Below are positions 1 to 5,953 of a stretch of 8,495 nt of DNA, piece by piece. The notes under the pieces are model-generated. The model made no database searches, had not been told where the DNA came from, and saw only the letters and a program-made list of their open reading frames with translations. How positions within the stretch are numbered: position 1 is the first letter of the stretch; each line of letters opens with the position of its first letter. Made by a program: the position numbers and the translations under genes. The DNA is from an uncultured Fibrobacter sp. (lineage in GTDB: Bacteria > Fibrobacterota > Fibrobacteria > Fibrobacterales > Fibrobacteraceae), in contig CALATK010000264.1 of the NCBI GenBank assembly GCA_937891805.1, positions 1 to 8,495 of the forward strand, given 5' to 3'.

Positions 1-2
1 AT

Positions 3-143
3 ATTCATTTGCTCCGAAAGTCCGATGACCTAGATGCCATGAACAGAGACTTCTTTTTGGCCAATGTGGCTATCAGCGTGTTGGTGATGGTCGGACTTAT
101 TGTGTGGATTTGTATGGGAGGTGACGTCGATGCCCTTTATTAA
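3..143 (+). CDS. C-terminal end of an unidentified membrane protein (5' end outside window)
   Basis: The frame starting at base 3 is open from the window edge and stops at TAA 141-143, leaving 46 residues; the other two plus-strand frames stop within the first 33 bases. The peptide has a charged start (LRKSDDLDAMNRD) followed by one clear hydrophobic helix at about residues 18-39 and a short acidic tail ending DVDALY. It therefore looks like the last transmembrane segment of an inner-membrane protein. The next gene starts inside it (14-base overlap) and its ribosome binding site lies in this coding sequence, so the two are probably translationally coupled partners. I do not recognise the family; the visible part is too short to name it. 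Confidence 0.6.
   Translation: MHLLRKSDDLDAMNRDFFLANVAISVLVMVGLIVWICMGGDVDALY
117..124 (+). promoter_or_regulatory. Strong Shine-Dalgarno sequence deciding the start of the 75-aa membrane protein
   Basis: GGAGGTGA matches the full anti-Shine-Dalgarno complement, with a 5-base spacer before ATG at 130. It fixes the start at 130 rather than at the in-frame ATG at 115 or the TTG/ATG-like codons near 100. It lies inside the coding sequence of the upstream gene. Confidence 0.85.
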
Positions 144-357
144 ACGTCCCGACGGAAAGTTTAGCACCGAAGACAAAATCAAGATGTTTCAGCAGATGGG
201 CTCCGTAAGCGCCGTTATTGCCTTGGTATTGATTGTCCTGATTGAAACGGGTGTTGCCGGCGAACAGAAGCCTTTGGCCGAAATGGGACTTACCGCCATG
301 ATTGTGGTGCTGGCCGTTTCCCTTGGCGGAAGCCTTTACTTTAAGCGGAAACAGTAG
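130..357 (+). CDS. Small two-helix membrane protein of unknown function
   Basis: A complete 75-residue protein. It has a basic, soluble N-terminus (MPFIKRPDGKFSTEDKIK), then two hydrophobic segments at about residues 23-41 and 52-70 joined by a short loop (GEQKPLAEMG), and a basic tail FKRKQ. The positive-inside pattern places both ends in the cytoplasm. The start at 130 is chosen because of the near-perfect Shine-Dalgarno sequence 5 bases upstream. The gene overlaps the preceding membrane-protein gene by 14 bases, which suggests one transcript and perhaps one membrane complex. Its TAG stop (355-357) directly abuts the stop codon of the opposing birA gene, with no room for an intergenic terminator. 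I do not recognise the family and assign no function. Confidence 0.8.
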   Translation: MPFIKRPDGKFSTEDKIKMFQQMGSVSAVIALVLIVLIETGVAGEQKPLAEMGLTAMIVVLAVSLGGSLYFKRKQ

Positions 358-1230
358 TTATATTTCCAGATCTGCGGAATATACCGTCTCTACGCTGCCA
401 TCGTCGCATTGAAACTGTAGGCTGCCGTCATCGTTCATATCGATGATGCAGCCTGTTTTTTTGGTGATGCCCGCACCGCCGTCGCGATTCTGGTCGGTGC
501 AGCGGTTATTTACGACGATGGTGCCCCGAGTTCCGATGAACTGGTCCATCTTGCGCCAGGCGACGACCCAAGGGCGGATGCCGAATGCCTTGAATTGTCC
601 GATGGCCCGTTCCAGATTTGCTACGAGCATTTGTAGGAGCTTTTCGCGGTTGATGTTTTGTCCGCATATATTCTTGAGCGTCGTAACGGCTCGACCCAAA
701 TGGGCGTAATCAGCCGGATCGCTGTTCACGTTGATGCCGACTCCCATGCTGACAGCGGGCCTCGGCGTTCCATCGGCACATTTTGCGTAAACTACTTCTG
801 CCAGAATTCCGCAGAACTTGTGCTTACCGCAGAGGATGTCGTTTGGCCACTTGACAGTTACCTTTCCGATTGTCATGTTGCCAAGCCCCTGGCTGTTGAA
901 ATCGTCCTGCAAGCTCTTGAAAACTTCGGCAAAGGTAAGGGCTGCCACCTGGGTGATTTGCGGTGCAGAAGAAAGAGAAATTTCTTCTAGCGGTATCAGG
1001 ATGTTGAAATAGAGGTTCCTGCCGGCGGGGGAGTCCCAGGTGCGTTGGTGCCTGCCCCGGCCTGCGGTCTGTGTGTCGGCTACAATTAGAGTGCCGGAGG
1101 CAATTTCCCCTGTGGCGGCCTTTGCCTTCATTAGGGAATGGGTGCTTTCTAGCGCTTCAAAAAGCAGGGCGGGCGCATTGCCGAAACCTGTGAGTTGCCA
1201 ATCCGTGAATTTGCGTTCAGATATATACAT
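358..1230 (-). CDS. birA: Biotin--[acetyl-CoA-carboxylase] ligase, monofunctional (no DNA-binding domain)
   Basis: Activates biotin with ATP to biotinyl-5'-AMP and transfers it to the lysine of the biotin carboxyl carrier protein in the cytoplasm, enabling acetyl-CoA and related carboxylases. The 290-residue protein carries the family hallmarks in order: EST-H near residues 28-31, the nucleotide/biotin loop GRGRHQRTW at 57-65, KWPNDIL at 127-133, K138 with GILAEV at 141-146, and GVGINVN at 163-169, then a C-terminal SH3-like segment from about 233. There is no N-terminal helix-turn-helix, so unlike E. coli BirA it should not act as a biotin-operon repressor. The usual KxGGILxE reads KFCGILAE, and the C-terminal domain has an extra Asp/Gly-rich loop near 245-257. 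I prefer ATG 1230 over the in-frame TTG at 1242; neither has a strong ribosome binding site. Last gene of the minus-strand group. Confidence 0.93.
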   Translation of the reverse strand: MYISERKFTDWQLTGFGNAPALLFEALESTHSLMKAKAATGEIASGTLIVADTQTAGRGRHQRTWDSPAGRNLYFNILIPLEEISLSSAPQITQVAALTFAEVFKSLQDDFNSQGLGNMTIGKVTVKWPNDILCGKHKFCGILAEVVYAKCADGTPRPAVSMGVGINVNSDPADYAHLGRAVTTLKNICGQNINREKLLQMLVANLERAIGQFKAFGIRPWVVAWRKMDQFIGTRGTIVVNNRCTDQNRDGGAGITKKTGCIIDMNDDGSLQFQCDDGSVETVYSADLEI

Positions 1231-1240
1231 GTTAGGCGTC

Positions 1241-1271
1241 AATTCCGAATTCTGAAATCCGAATTCCGAAT
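1241..1271. repeat. Short GAATTC-rich direct repeats between the small exported protein gene and birA
   Basis: AATTCCGAAT occurs at 1241-1250 and 1262-1271, and TCCGAATTC at 1244-1252 and 1258-1266. GAATTC therefore appears twice, 14 bases apart, and being self-complementary it could form a 6-bp stem with an 8-base loop in the transcript. The block nearly fills the 40-base gap between the two minus-strand genes. It could be a degenerate intergenic repeat family or a weak structural element; no U-tract follows, so it is not a standard terminator. Confidence 0.6.
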
Positions 1272-1702
1272 CACTCCTCGTCCTCTTGCTGCTCCTGCAG
1301 CTCCTTCAGGGCTTCTTCGGGGAAGATTGCGAAGAACTCCCGCTTGCGGTCTTCGAACAGCTGCAATATGCGCTCCTGTTCAAACTGCTCGCGGTCGATG
1401 TTCTGCATAAAGAATTCGTCACGGGCGAAATCCCTAGTGGTCATCATCTTCTTGATGTCTTCGGAAAGGTCCACCATGTCCCACAAGATATAGTAAGAGC
1501 CAACATCTAGACTACCGAAGATGTCCACGTTGAGTATAACCGTGTTGGCCTTGCTGGAATCCACCAGTTGGATATTGGATTCCCGCTTTTCGGGGCGAAA
1601 AATCTGCACGTCACTTACGGGCTTGGACAAGTCCTGAGCCCAAATACTTGCCGAAAGGGCAAGCATAAACAATAAAATAAAATGCAGATTTTTAAAGTTC
1701 AT
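1271..1702 (-). CDS. Small exported protein of unknown function
   Basis: From ATG 1702 the protein has 143 residues. The first 20 or so form a classic Sec signal peptide: basic MNFKNLHF, a hydrophobic core (ILLFMLALSASI) and likely cleavage after IWA, leaving QDLSKPVSD at the mature N-terminus. The mature part is a short beta-rich stretch (NIQLVDSSKANTVILNVDI) followed by a strongly charged, probably helical C-terminus rich in Glu, Gln and Arg and ending EQQEDEE. There is no lipobox cysteine, so a soluble periplasmic protein is most likely. An upstream in-frame TTG at 1717 would add only five residues; ATG is preferred because it begins the signal peptide. It lies 66 bases after tsaD and may have its own promoter. 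I do not recognise the family. Confidence 0.8.
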   Translation of the reverse strand: MNFKNLHFILLFMLALSASIWAQDLSKPVSDVQIFRPEKRESNIQLVDSSKANTVILNVDIFGSLDVGSYYILWDMVDLSEDIKKMMTTRDFARDEFFMQNIDREQFEQERILQLFEDRKREFFAIFPEEALKELQEQQEDEE

Positions 1703-1708
1703 AGAGAT

Positions 1709-1737
1709 AATATACAATCAAAACGTCATTAATCCAA
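1709..1737 (-). promoter_or_regulatory. Candidate promoter of the small exported protein gene
   Basis: On the minus strand TATATT (1714-1709, 5/6 to TATAAT) is preceded by a 17-base spacer and TTGGAT (1737-1732, 3/6 to TTGACA). The -10 box ends only 6 bases before ATG 1702, so a start site at the usual distance would give an mRNA with almost no leader. No Shine-Dalgarno sequence is visible in front of the ATG, which agrees with that. The gap (1703-1768) is very A/T-rich, so chance matches are easy. Confidence 0.4.
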
Positions 1738-1768
1738 ATAACTGTAATTTGTAGTGATTATAAATACC

Positions 1769-2776
1769 TTAAATTGCCAGCGGCATCCAGGGTTTCACCA
1801 CATCTATCGACTTGAGCATTCCCTGTTTTTGACGGCGGATGGCCGCAGCGGCAATCATGGCGCCGTTGTCGGTACTGAGGCTGCGGTCCGGAATGCAGAA
1901 ACGCACCCCGTGCTTTTGGCAATAATCCAGGAGTCTCGTGCGGAGCCAGGCGTTGGCGCTTACGCCGCCTCCCATGACCAGGGTTTTCATCTTGGTCTTC
2001 TTGAGGGCGTTGATGGTCTTGGTAACAAGGCTATCCACGATGGCGTCTTCCAGGGAGGCGCAAATGTCACCCAGATTTTTCTGGATGTATTCGGGGTCGT
2101 GAGTTTCGGTATAGCGGAGTACTGCGGTCTTGAGCCCGCTGAAAGAAAACTCGCAGCTGTCGTGGGTGTGGAGCGCCCGCGGGAATTCCACGAATTTGCG
2201 GTTACCGTTTTGCCCAAGCTTGCTGATGGTGGCGCCTGCCGGGTACTTGAGACCGATGAGCTTTCCGCACTTGTCGAAGGCTTCCCCCGCGGCGTCGTCC
2301 CGGGTGCGTCCGATGCTGGTGTACTTGAATCCCGGTTCTTCCAGTACCAGTTCCGTATGTCCGCCCGAAACGGTTAGCGTCAAGAAAGGCGGTTCGATGT
2401 CGGGGTTCGAAAGCCAGGCGGCGGCCAGGTGTCCTTCCAGGTGGTTCATGCCGTAGGCAGGGATGTTCAAGTCCCGTGCAAGGCCTTTGGCAAAGCTTGC
2501 ACCCACCAGCAAGGGACCCATGAGCCCCGGTCCCGTGGTGTAGGCGATGGCGTCGATATCGGTGAGCTTGATGCCTGCTTCCTTGACGGCGGCTTCGGCG
2601 ATGGGAGCAATCTTTTGCAGGTGGGCCCGAGCGGCAATTTCTGGAACGACACCGCCATAGAGGGCGTGTTCGTCAATCTGGCTATAGAGCGGGTTAGAAA
2701 GGACCTTCAGGGGTTCGTCTTGCAGCACGGCGCAGGCGGTTTCGTCGCAGCTGGATTCGATGCCGAGCCAGAGCAT
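1769..2776 (-). CDS. tsaD: tRNA N6-threonylcarbamoyladenosine (t6A37) transferase subunit TsaD
   Basis: Catalyses transfer of the threonylcarbamoyl group from threonylcarbamoyl-AMP to A37 of ANN-decoding tRNAs in the cytoplasm, working with TsaB and TsaE after TsaC makes the intermediate; these partners are not in this window. The 335-residue length is normal. The ASKHA-fold signatures are all present: GIESSCDETA at 5-14, the metal-binding HLEGH with H112 and H116, SGGHTEL at 137-143, the GRTRDDAAGEAFDK stretch at 156-169, FSFSGLKTAV at 210-219, GGGVSAN at 269-275 and STDNGAMIAA at 301-310, where D303 is the expected metal ligand. The ATG at 2776 shares one base with the TAA of ybbR and is preceded by GGAGAAGAGG at 2790-2781, so translation is likely coupled to ybbR. 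Confidence 0.97.
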   Translation of the reverse strand: MLWLGIESSCDETACAVLQDEPLKVLSNPLYSQIDEHALYGGVVPEIAARAHLQKIAPIAEAAVKEAGIKLTDIDAIAYTTGPGLMGPLLVGASFAKGLARDLNIPAYGMNHLEGHLAAAWLSNPDIEPPFLTLTVSGGHTELVLEEPGFKYTSIGRTRDDAAGEAFDKCGKLIGLKYPAGATISKLGQNGNRKFVEFPRALHTHDSCEFSFSGLKTAVLRYTETHDPEYIQKNLGDICASLEDAIVDSLVTKTINALKKTKMKTLVMGGGVSANAWLRTRLLDYCQKHGVRFCIPDRSLSTDNGAMIAAAAIRRQKQGMLKSIDVVKPWMPLAI

Positions 2777-3777
2777 TATTCCTCTTCTCCTAGGGAATCC
2801 ACAGGCGCTGCGGCGACTTCGGTCTTGACCAGTTTCACCTTGTCGGGCACAAGCTCGTAGCCCTTGATGGACATTTCCCGGTTCACGGAAGAAGGCAGGT
2901 TCATCTTGACCGTAGGCGCGAGGCTATCTACGTCTTCAATGGCAAAACGGTTGATTTCTACAAAGAGCTGAAGATTCTGGGACGTGATGGAATCCAGCAC
3001 GTTCTGGCCGCCGGTAATCTTGATGGATACCGTGTCGGGAGAGAGTTTTGCTTCGTCTTTGTTGTAACGCCCGATAAGATGCACCGGAATTTTCTGGAAG
3101 GTCTTGCTTTCCAGCTTTTGGATATCGATGTTCATGATGACGCTGGAATCGCTGGGCGTCACGTAGGCGGGGAATGTTTCCAGGTTCAGGGCTACCTTGA
3201 AATTGTCGTTGGCGGTGAGGCTGTCGAACCGCACGGAATCCGTGGGGATTTCGAAGATGCGGGTTAGGGCGTCCCTCGCGCCGGATACGCGAATCTGCTC
3301 GGGAGTGATTTTCGGAACGTCCGTCATGATGTAGCCGGGCGCCGGGTCGAAGGTCACGTTGGACTTGACGGGAATGTTCCTCTCGATGCGGGTGTCAAGA
3401 TCCAGGTCCAGAAACAGGAGCTGGTTCGACGGTTCTACGAACTCCACGTTAGGAAAATTCGGTGCCGAAAAATTCCTGGCACCGATGTGCCTGCGGGTGG
3501 CGCCCAGTTCCGCCTCTTGCAGGTCGATGACAATGGAGACCGCGTTGGAATCCTTGTTCATGTAATTCCAGCGCATGCGGATAAGGTCGAAGGCCGGACC
3601 CTTGACGGTAATGGGCAAGGTGTGGGGCGGCTTGGAGGCTACTGCCAGGAGTTCGGGCAACCGGACCAGCTTGACGGGAACCTCCATGGTAATTTGAAAG
3701 TCCTTGGTGGACATGACAAAAAACCAGAAGCCGATTCCGAACAGGAAGGCCATTATCTTCAATCCGATATTATTCAT
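2776..3777 (-). CDS. YbbR-domain membrane-anchored protein (CdaR-like)
   Basis: YbbR proteins are bitopic membrane proteins; in Firmicutes the member CdaR binds and regulates the c-di-AMP cyclase CdaA. Here a 333-residue protein begins with the typical NIGLKIMAFLFGIGFWFFV single helix (about 4-22), leaving the rest outside the cytoplasmic membrane. Three repeats of the YbbR type can be picked out at about 32-126, 133-219 and 229-317, each with a valine/isoleucine-rich strand and a Gly-turn (ITVKGPAFDLIR, IRVSGARDALTRI, IKITGGQNVLDSI). The C-terminus is acidic and Ala/Pro-rich (VAAAPVDSLGEEE). No cyclase gene lies next to it in this window, so a link to c-di-AMP is family knowledge only. It is first in the minus-strand group, from ATG 3777, with a divergent promoter upstream and tsaD overlapping its stop. 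Confidence 0.85.
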   Translation of the reverse strand: MNNIGLKIMAFLFGIGFWFFVMSTKDFQITMEVPVKLVRLPELLAVASKPPHTLPITVKGPAFDLIRMRWNYMNKDSNAVSIVIDLQEAELGATRRHIGARNFSAPNFPNVEFVEPSNQLLFLDLDLDTRIERNIPVKSNVTFDPAPGYIMTDVPKITPEQIRVSGARDALTRIFEIPTDSVRFDSLTANDNFKVALNLETFPAYVTPSDSSVIMNIDIQKLESKTFQKIPVHLIGRYNKDEAKLSPDTVSIKITGGQNVLDSITSQNLQLFVEINRFAIEDVDSLAPTVKMNLPSSVNREMSIKGYELVPDKVKLVKTEVAAAPVDSLGEEE

Positions 3778-3786
3778 AGCAGTACC

Positions 3787-3816
3787 GTGATAAACACTAG
3801 CAAATTTAATTATATT
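3787..3816 (+). promoter_or_regulatory. Candidate promoter of the ftsX-envC-holB-recJ operon
   Basis: GTGATA (3787-3792, 4/6 to TTGACA), an 18-base spacer and TATATT (3811-3816, 5/6 to TATAAT) lie in the divergent gap. The -10 box ends 6 bases before the chosen ftsX start GTG 3823, so transcription would begin at or next to the start codon. It overlaps the ybbR -10 box on the opposite strand by four bases (3811-3814), so the two promoters probably compete for RNA polymerase. Confidence 0.45.
3809..3814 (-). promoter_or_regulatory. -10 box of the ybbR-tsaD promoter
   Basis: Reading the minus strand, bases 3814-3809 are a perfect TATAAT, 31 bases upstream of the ybbR ATG, which would give a leader of roughly 24 bases. 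No good -35 box is seen at 16-18 bases (TAATTG at 17). The same A/T block also supplies the -10 box for ftsX on the other strand. Confidence 0.5.
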
Positions 3817-3822
3817 CGGGCG

Positions 3823-4710
3823 GTGCTAGGACAATTAGGCTACTTAATATCTGAATCATTTCGGGGGCTGAAACAGCACCGCACCGTGGTGCTGCCGTCC
3901 CTGGTGACCATCTTTCTGTGTTCTGTCTTGCTGGCGGGCTCCCTGACCTCCTTCGGGGGCGTGGTGAAGCTTCTTTCGGCGGAGAAGGCCCTCTATACGG
4001 TGGAGGCGTTCTTGCCCAAGACGGTGAGTGCCGATTCCATCAAGGCCATCTCGGAAAATCTGCTCCATACCAAGCGGGTGGAATCCGTCGAATACGTGAG
4101 CGCCGATTCGGCCTTGGCGGATTTCCGCAGGCATTTTTCGGGAGAGATGCTGGACCTGGTAGAAGGTAACCCCCTTCCGCCTTTTTTCCGGGTGAAACTG
4201 AAAGAGGACGCCCACAACCCGGTGGACCTGATGGAAGTCCGTACGGAACTTTTCCGCAAGGGCTATTTCGAAGAAGTCCAGGCCCCCATCGAATGGGCGG
4301 AACGCATTGCCAAGTGGAAATTCAAGATGGTGTTCTGGCCCCTGTGCCTGAGCGTGCTGTTGCTTGCCACCCTTTCTTTGATTATCTGCAATTCGGTGCG
4401 GCTGTCCCTTTTCTCCAGGCAGCTTTTGGTAGAAAACATGAAATACACCGGCGGGAGCCCCTTCTTTATTGAGTTCCCCTTTGTGCTGGAAGGCCTGATT
4501 CTTGGACTTGTGGGTAGCGGTCTTGCGGTAACCCTCTTGGCGGTTCTTGTAAACGCTATCGGAAACGCGATTCCTGTGGTGGCAAACAACAGGAGCGGTC
4601 TTGGGCTCATGCTTGCAGGCGTGGTGGCGCTGGTGACGGTCCTTTCGGCCTACTTCAGCTACAGGACGGTGCGCAGGTTCTTGACGGTGAAGAATTTTGA
4701 GCAGGAATAA
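3823..4710 (+). CDS. ftsX: Cell division protein FtsX (permease-like subunit of FtsEX)
   Basis: FtsX spans the inner membrane, couples to the ATPase FtsE and passes conformational changes to periplasmic peptidoglycan-hydrolase activators at the septum. The 295-residue protein has the family layout: a cytoplasmic start ESFRGLKQHR at 11-20, helix 1 at about 21-43, a periplasmic domain at about 44-167 including the conserved NPLPP at 116-120, then helices at about 168-189, 213-245 and 260-280. The segment SVRLSLFSRQ-MKYTGGSPFFIEFPFVLEG at 191-224 is the usual FtsX signature (NT.RL...R..E...M...GAS..FI..PF..EG). I choose GTG 3823 because it puts the helix at the usual distance from the N-terminus. 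The alternative GTG 3787 lacks a ribosome binding site, and the frame further upstream is antisense to ybbR. No ftsE is adjacent. envC follows after one base. Confidence 0.93.
   Translation: MLGQLGYLISESFRGLKQHRTVVLPSLVTIFLCSVLLAGSLTSFGGVVKLLSAEKALYTVEAFLPKTVSADSIKAISENLLHTKRVESVEYVSADSALADFRRHFSGEMLDLVEGNPLPPFFRVKLKEDAHNPVDLMEVRTELFRKGYFEEVQAPIEWAERIAKWKFKMVFWPLCLSVLLLATLSLIICNSVRLSLFSRQLLVENMKYTGGSPFFIEFPFVLEGLILGLVGSGLAVTLLAVLVNAIGNAIPVVANNRSGLGLMLAGVVALVTVLSAYFSYRTVRRFLTVKNFEQE
4703..4706 (+). promoter_or_regulatory. Shine-Dalgarno sequence deciding the envC-like start
   Basis: AGGA within GCAGGAATAAG sits 5 bases before ATG 4712 and overlaps the last codons of ftsX. It supports ATG 4712 rather than the in-frame TTG 4697, and fits translation coupled to ftsX termination. 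Confidence 0.6.
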
Positions 4711-4711
4711 G

Positions 4712-5953
4712 ATGCGGATTCTTTCCATCATCTTGTGTCTTTTGGTGGGGCTCTCTTTCGGAGCGCCTAAAAAGACCGATGCCCAAATTAAGGAACAGCG
4801 CACGGCCCTCAAGAAATTGGAGACGGACCTGGCCAAGAAACGCAAGGAACTGGCCTTGCTGGAAACCGAAGAAAAGGGCGTGCTCAACACCATCTCCCTT
4901 TTGGACCAGAACCTGAACCAGACCAGGACCTATATCCAGGAACTTTCCAAGAGTGAAATCCTGGTGCAGGGGGCGGTGCGGCAACTTTCCCGGGACCTGG
5001 ATTCTCTGGACCGGCAAATCCGGGAACGCAAGGAAGTCATGCGTAAACGCATCCGGACCCTGTACGAAAAGGGTCGGAGCAGCGAAGCCGAAGTCCTGTA
5101 CGGCCTGCTGACGCAGAAGGGGAATCCCGAGCGGCAGGTATACTGGGTCCATCATCTGCTTTATCAGGACCAGGAACAGGTGAACACCCTGCTTAGGCTC
5201 ATGCGGGAACGCGACGAAAAGAAAAAGCAGGAGATTAGCCACCTGCAAGAGCTTTCCCAGCTGCGCCACAAGAAGAACGCCGAAGAAAAGGGCCTGGTGA
5301 CCCAGATGAGCGGGCAAGAGAAAATGCTCCTTTCGTTGAAGCACGACAAGGCCATGCAGCGTCGCGCCCTGGAAGAATTCGAACGGAACCAGAAGACCAT
5401 GCTTGCGTTGATCAAGAAGTTGGAAGAGAAGCGCAAGAAGGAGCTGGCCGCCGCCAAGAAAGCCGAAGCGGAACGCAAGGCGAAGAAGGCCAAGGAAAAG
5501 AAGAAAAAGGCGAAAGAGAAAGTGGTGGAAAAACCGAAGCCCACGGTGACCACCACTCTCAAGGGCCCTAAGTGCATGCCGCTGGAAGGCGAAGTCATCA
5601 GCCGTTACGGCCTGCAGGAACACCCCGTGCTCCATATCGCGACCCGTAACCTGGGTATCGAAATCCGTGGCAAGCGGGGCAAGATGGTAAAGGCTGCCGC
5701 TCCCGGTACGGTGGTAATGGTCTCCGAAATCGACGGCCGTGGTCCGTCGGTAATTATCGAACACGAAGGCGGAACCTACTCCGTTTACGGACACCTCCGT
5801 ACGATTCGCGTCCAGGAGGGCAAAGTGGTGCAGAAATGCGAAGAAATCGGCGAAGTAGGCGATATTGCGTCCTTAAATGGAATTAAATTGTATTTCCAAG
5901 TTAGCGAAGGGACCCAGACCGTGGATCCCCTACAGTGGTTGAAGGAAAAATGA
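4712..5953 (+). CDS. envC: EnvC-like murein hydrolase activator (coiled coil plus degenerate LytM/M23 domain)
   Basis: EnvC proteins are periplasmic, bind the FtsX loop and activate N-acetylmuramyl-L-alanine amidases for daughter-cell separation. The 413-residue protein has a signal peptide (MRILSIILCLLVGLSFG, cleavage near residue 17), long heptad-like coiled coils at about 24-115 and 165-245, a Lys/Ala/Glu-rich linker at about 240-275, and a C-terminal M23 fold at about 288-411 ending DPLQWLKEK. The zinc site is broken: HxGxD is replaced by NLGIE (313-317), the first His of HxH is Tyr in YGH (359-361), and the LHFE-type strand reads LYFQ (393-396). Loss of zinc ligands is typical of EnvC-type activators, so it should activate hydrolases rather than cut. 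Its place one base after ftsX makes the FtsX partnership very likely. Its stop overlaps the holB start (ATGA). Confidence 0.9.
   Translation: MRILSIILCLLVGLSFGAPKKTDAQIKEQRTALKKLETDLAKKRKELALLETEEKGVLNTISLLDQNLNQTRTYIQELSKSEILVQGAVRQLSRDLDSLDRQIRERKEVMRKRIRTLYEKGRSSEAEVLYGLLTQKGNPERQVYWVHHLLYQDQEQVNTLLRLMRERDEKKKQEISHLQELSQLRHKKNAEEKGLVTQMSGQEKMLLSLKHDKAMQRRALEEFERNQKTMLALIKKLEEKRKKELAAAKKAEAERKAKKAKEKKKKAKEKVVEKPKPTVTTTLKGPKCMPLEGEVISRYGLQEHPVLHIATRNLGIEIRGKRGKMVKAAAPGTVVMVSEIDGRGPSVIIEHEGGTYSVYGHLRTIRVQEGKVVQKCEEIGEVGDIASLNGIKLYFQVSEGTQTVDPLQWLKEK

Noticed and set aside
1703..1768. Terminator after tsaD
   Set aside because: The 66-base gap is A/T-rich but I could not find a GC stem followed by a T-run on the minus strand.
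1754..2377. Plus-strand open frame (207 codons) opposite tsaD
   Set aside because: Lies antisense to a fully conserved tsaD and has no recognisable motif or start signals.
3487..3822. Upstream extension of the ftsX frame by 112 codons
   Set aside because: It runs antisense through the 5' part of ybbR, contains no FtsX-like sequence and would bury the promoter region; the frame is simply open by chance.
3856..4893. Long minus-strand open frame (345 codons) opposite ftsX and envC
   Set aside because: Composition is His/Gln/Arg/Gly-rich and without recognisable motifs, it lies wholly antisense to two well-identified genes, and it has no ribosome binding site or conserved domain. It is a by-product of GC-rich codon use.
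5420..5525. Lys-rich repetitive stretch in the envC-like gene as a tandem DNA repeat
   Set aside because: The aag/gcc codon run has no fixed repeat unit; it encodes the flexible Lys/Ala/Glu linker and coiled coil common in such proteins.
4655..5794. Long minus-strand open frame (379 codons) opposite envC
   Set aside because: The Leu/Phe/His-rich translation mirrors the Lys/Glu-rich coiled coil of envC on the other strand; no family resemblance.
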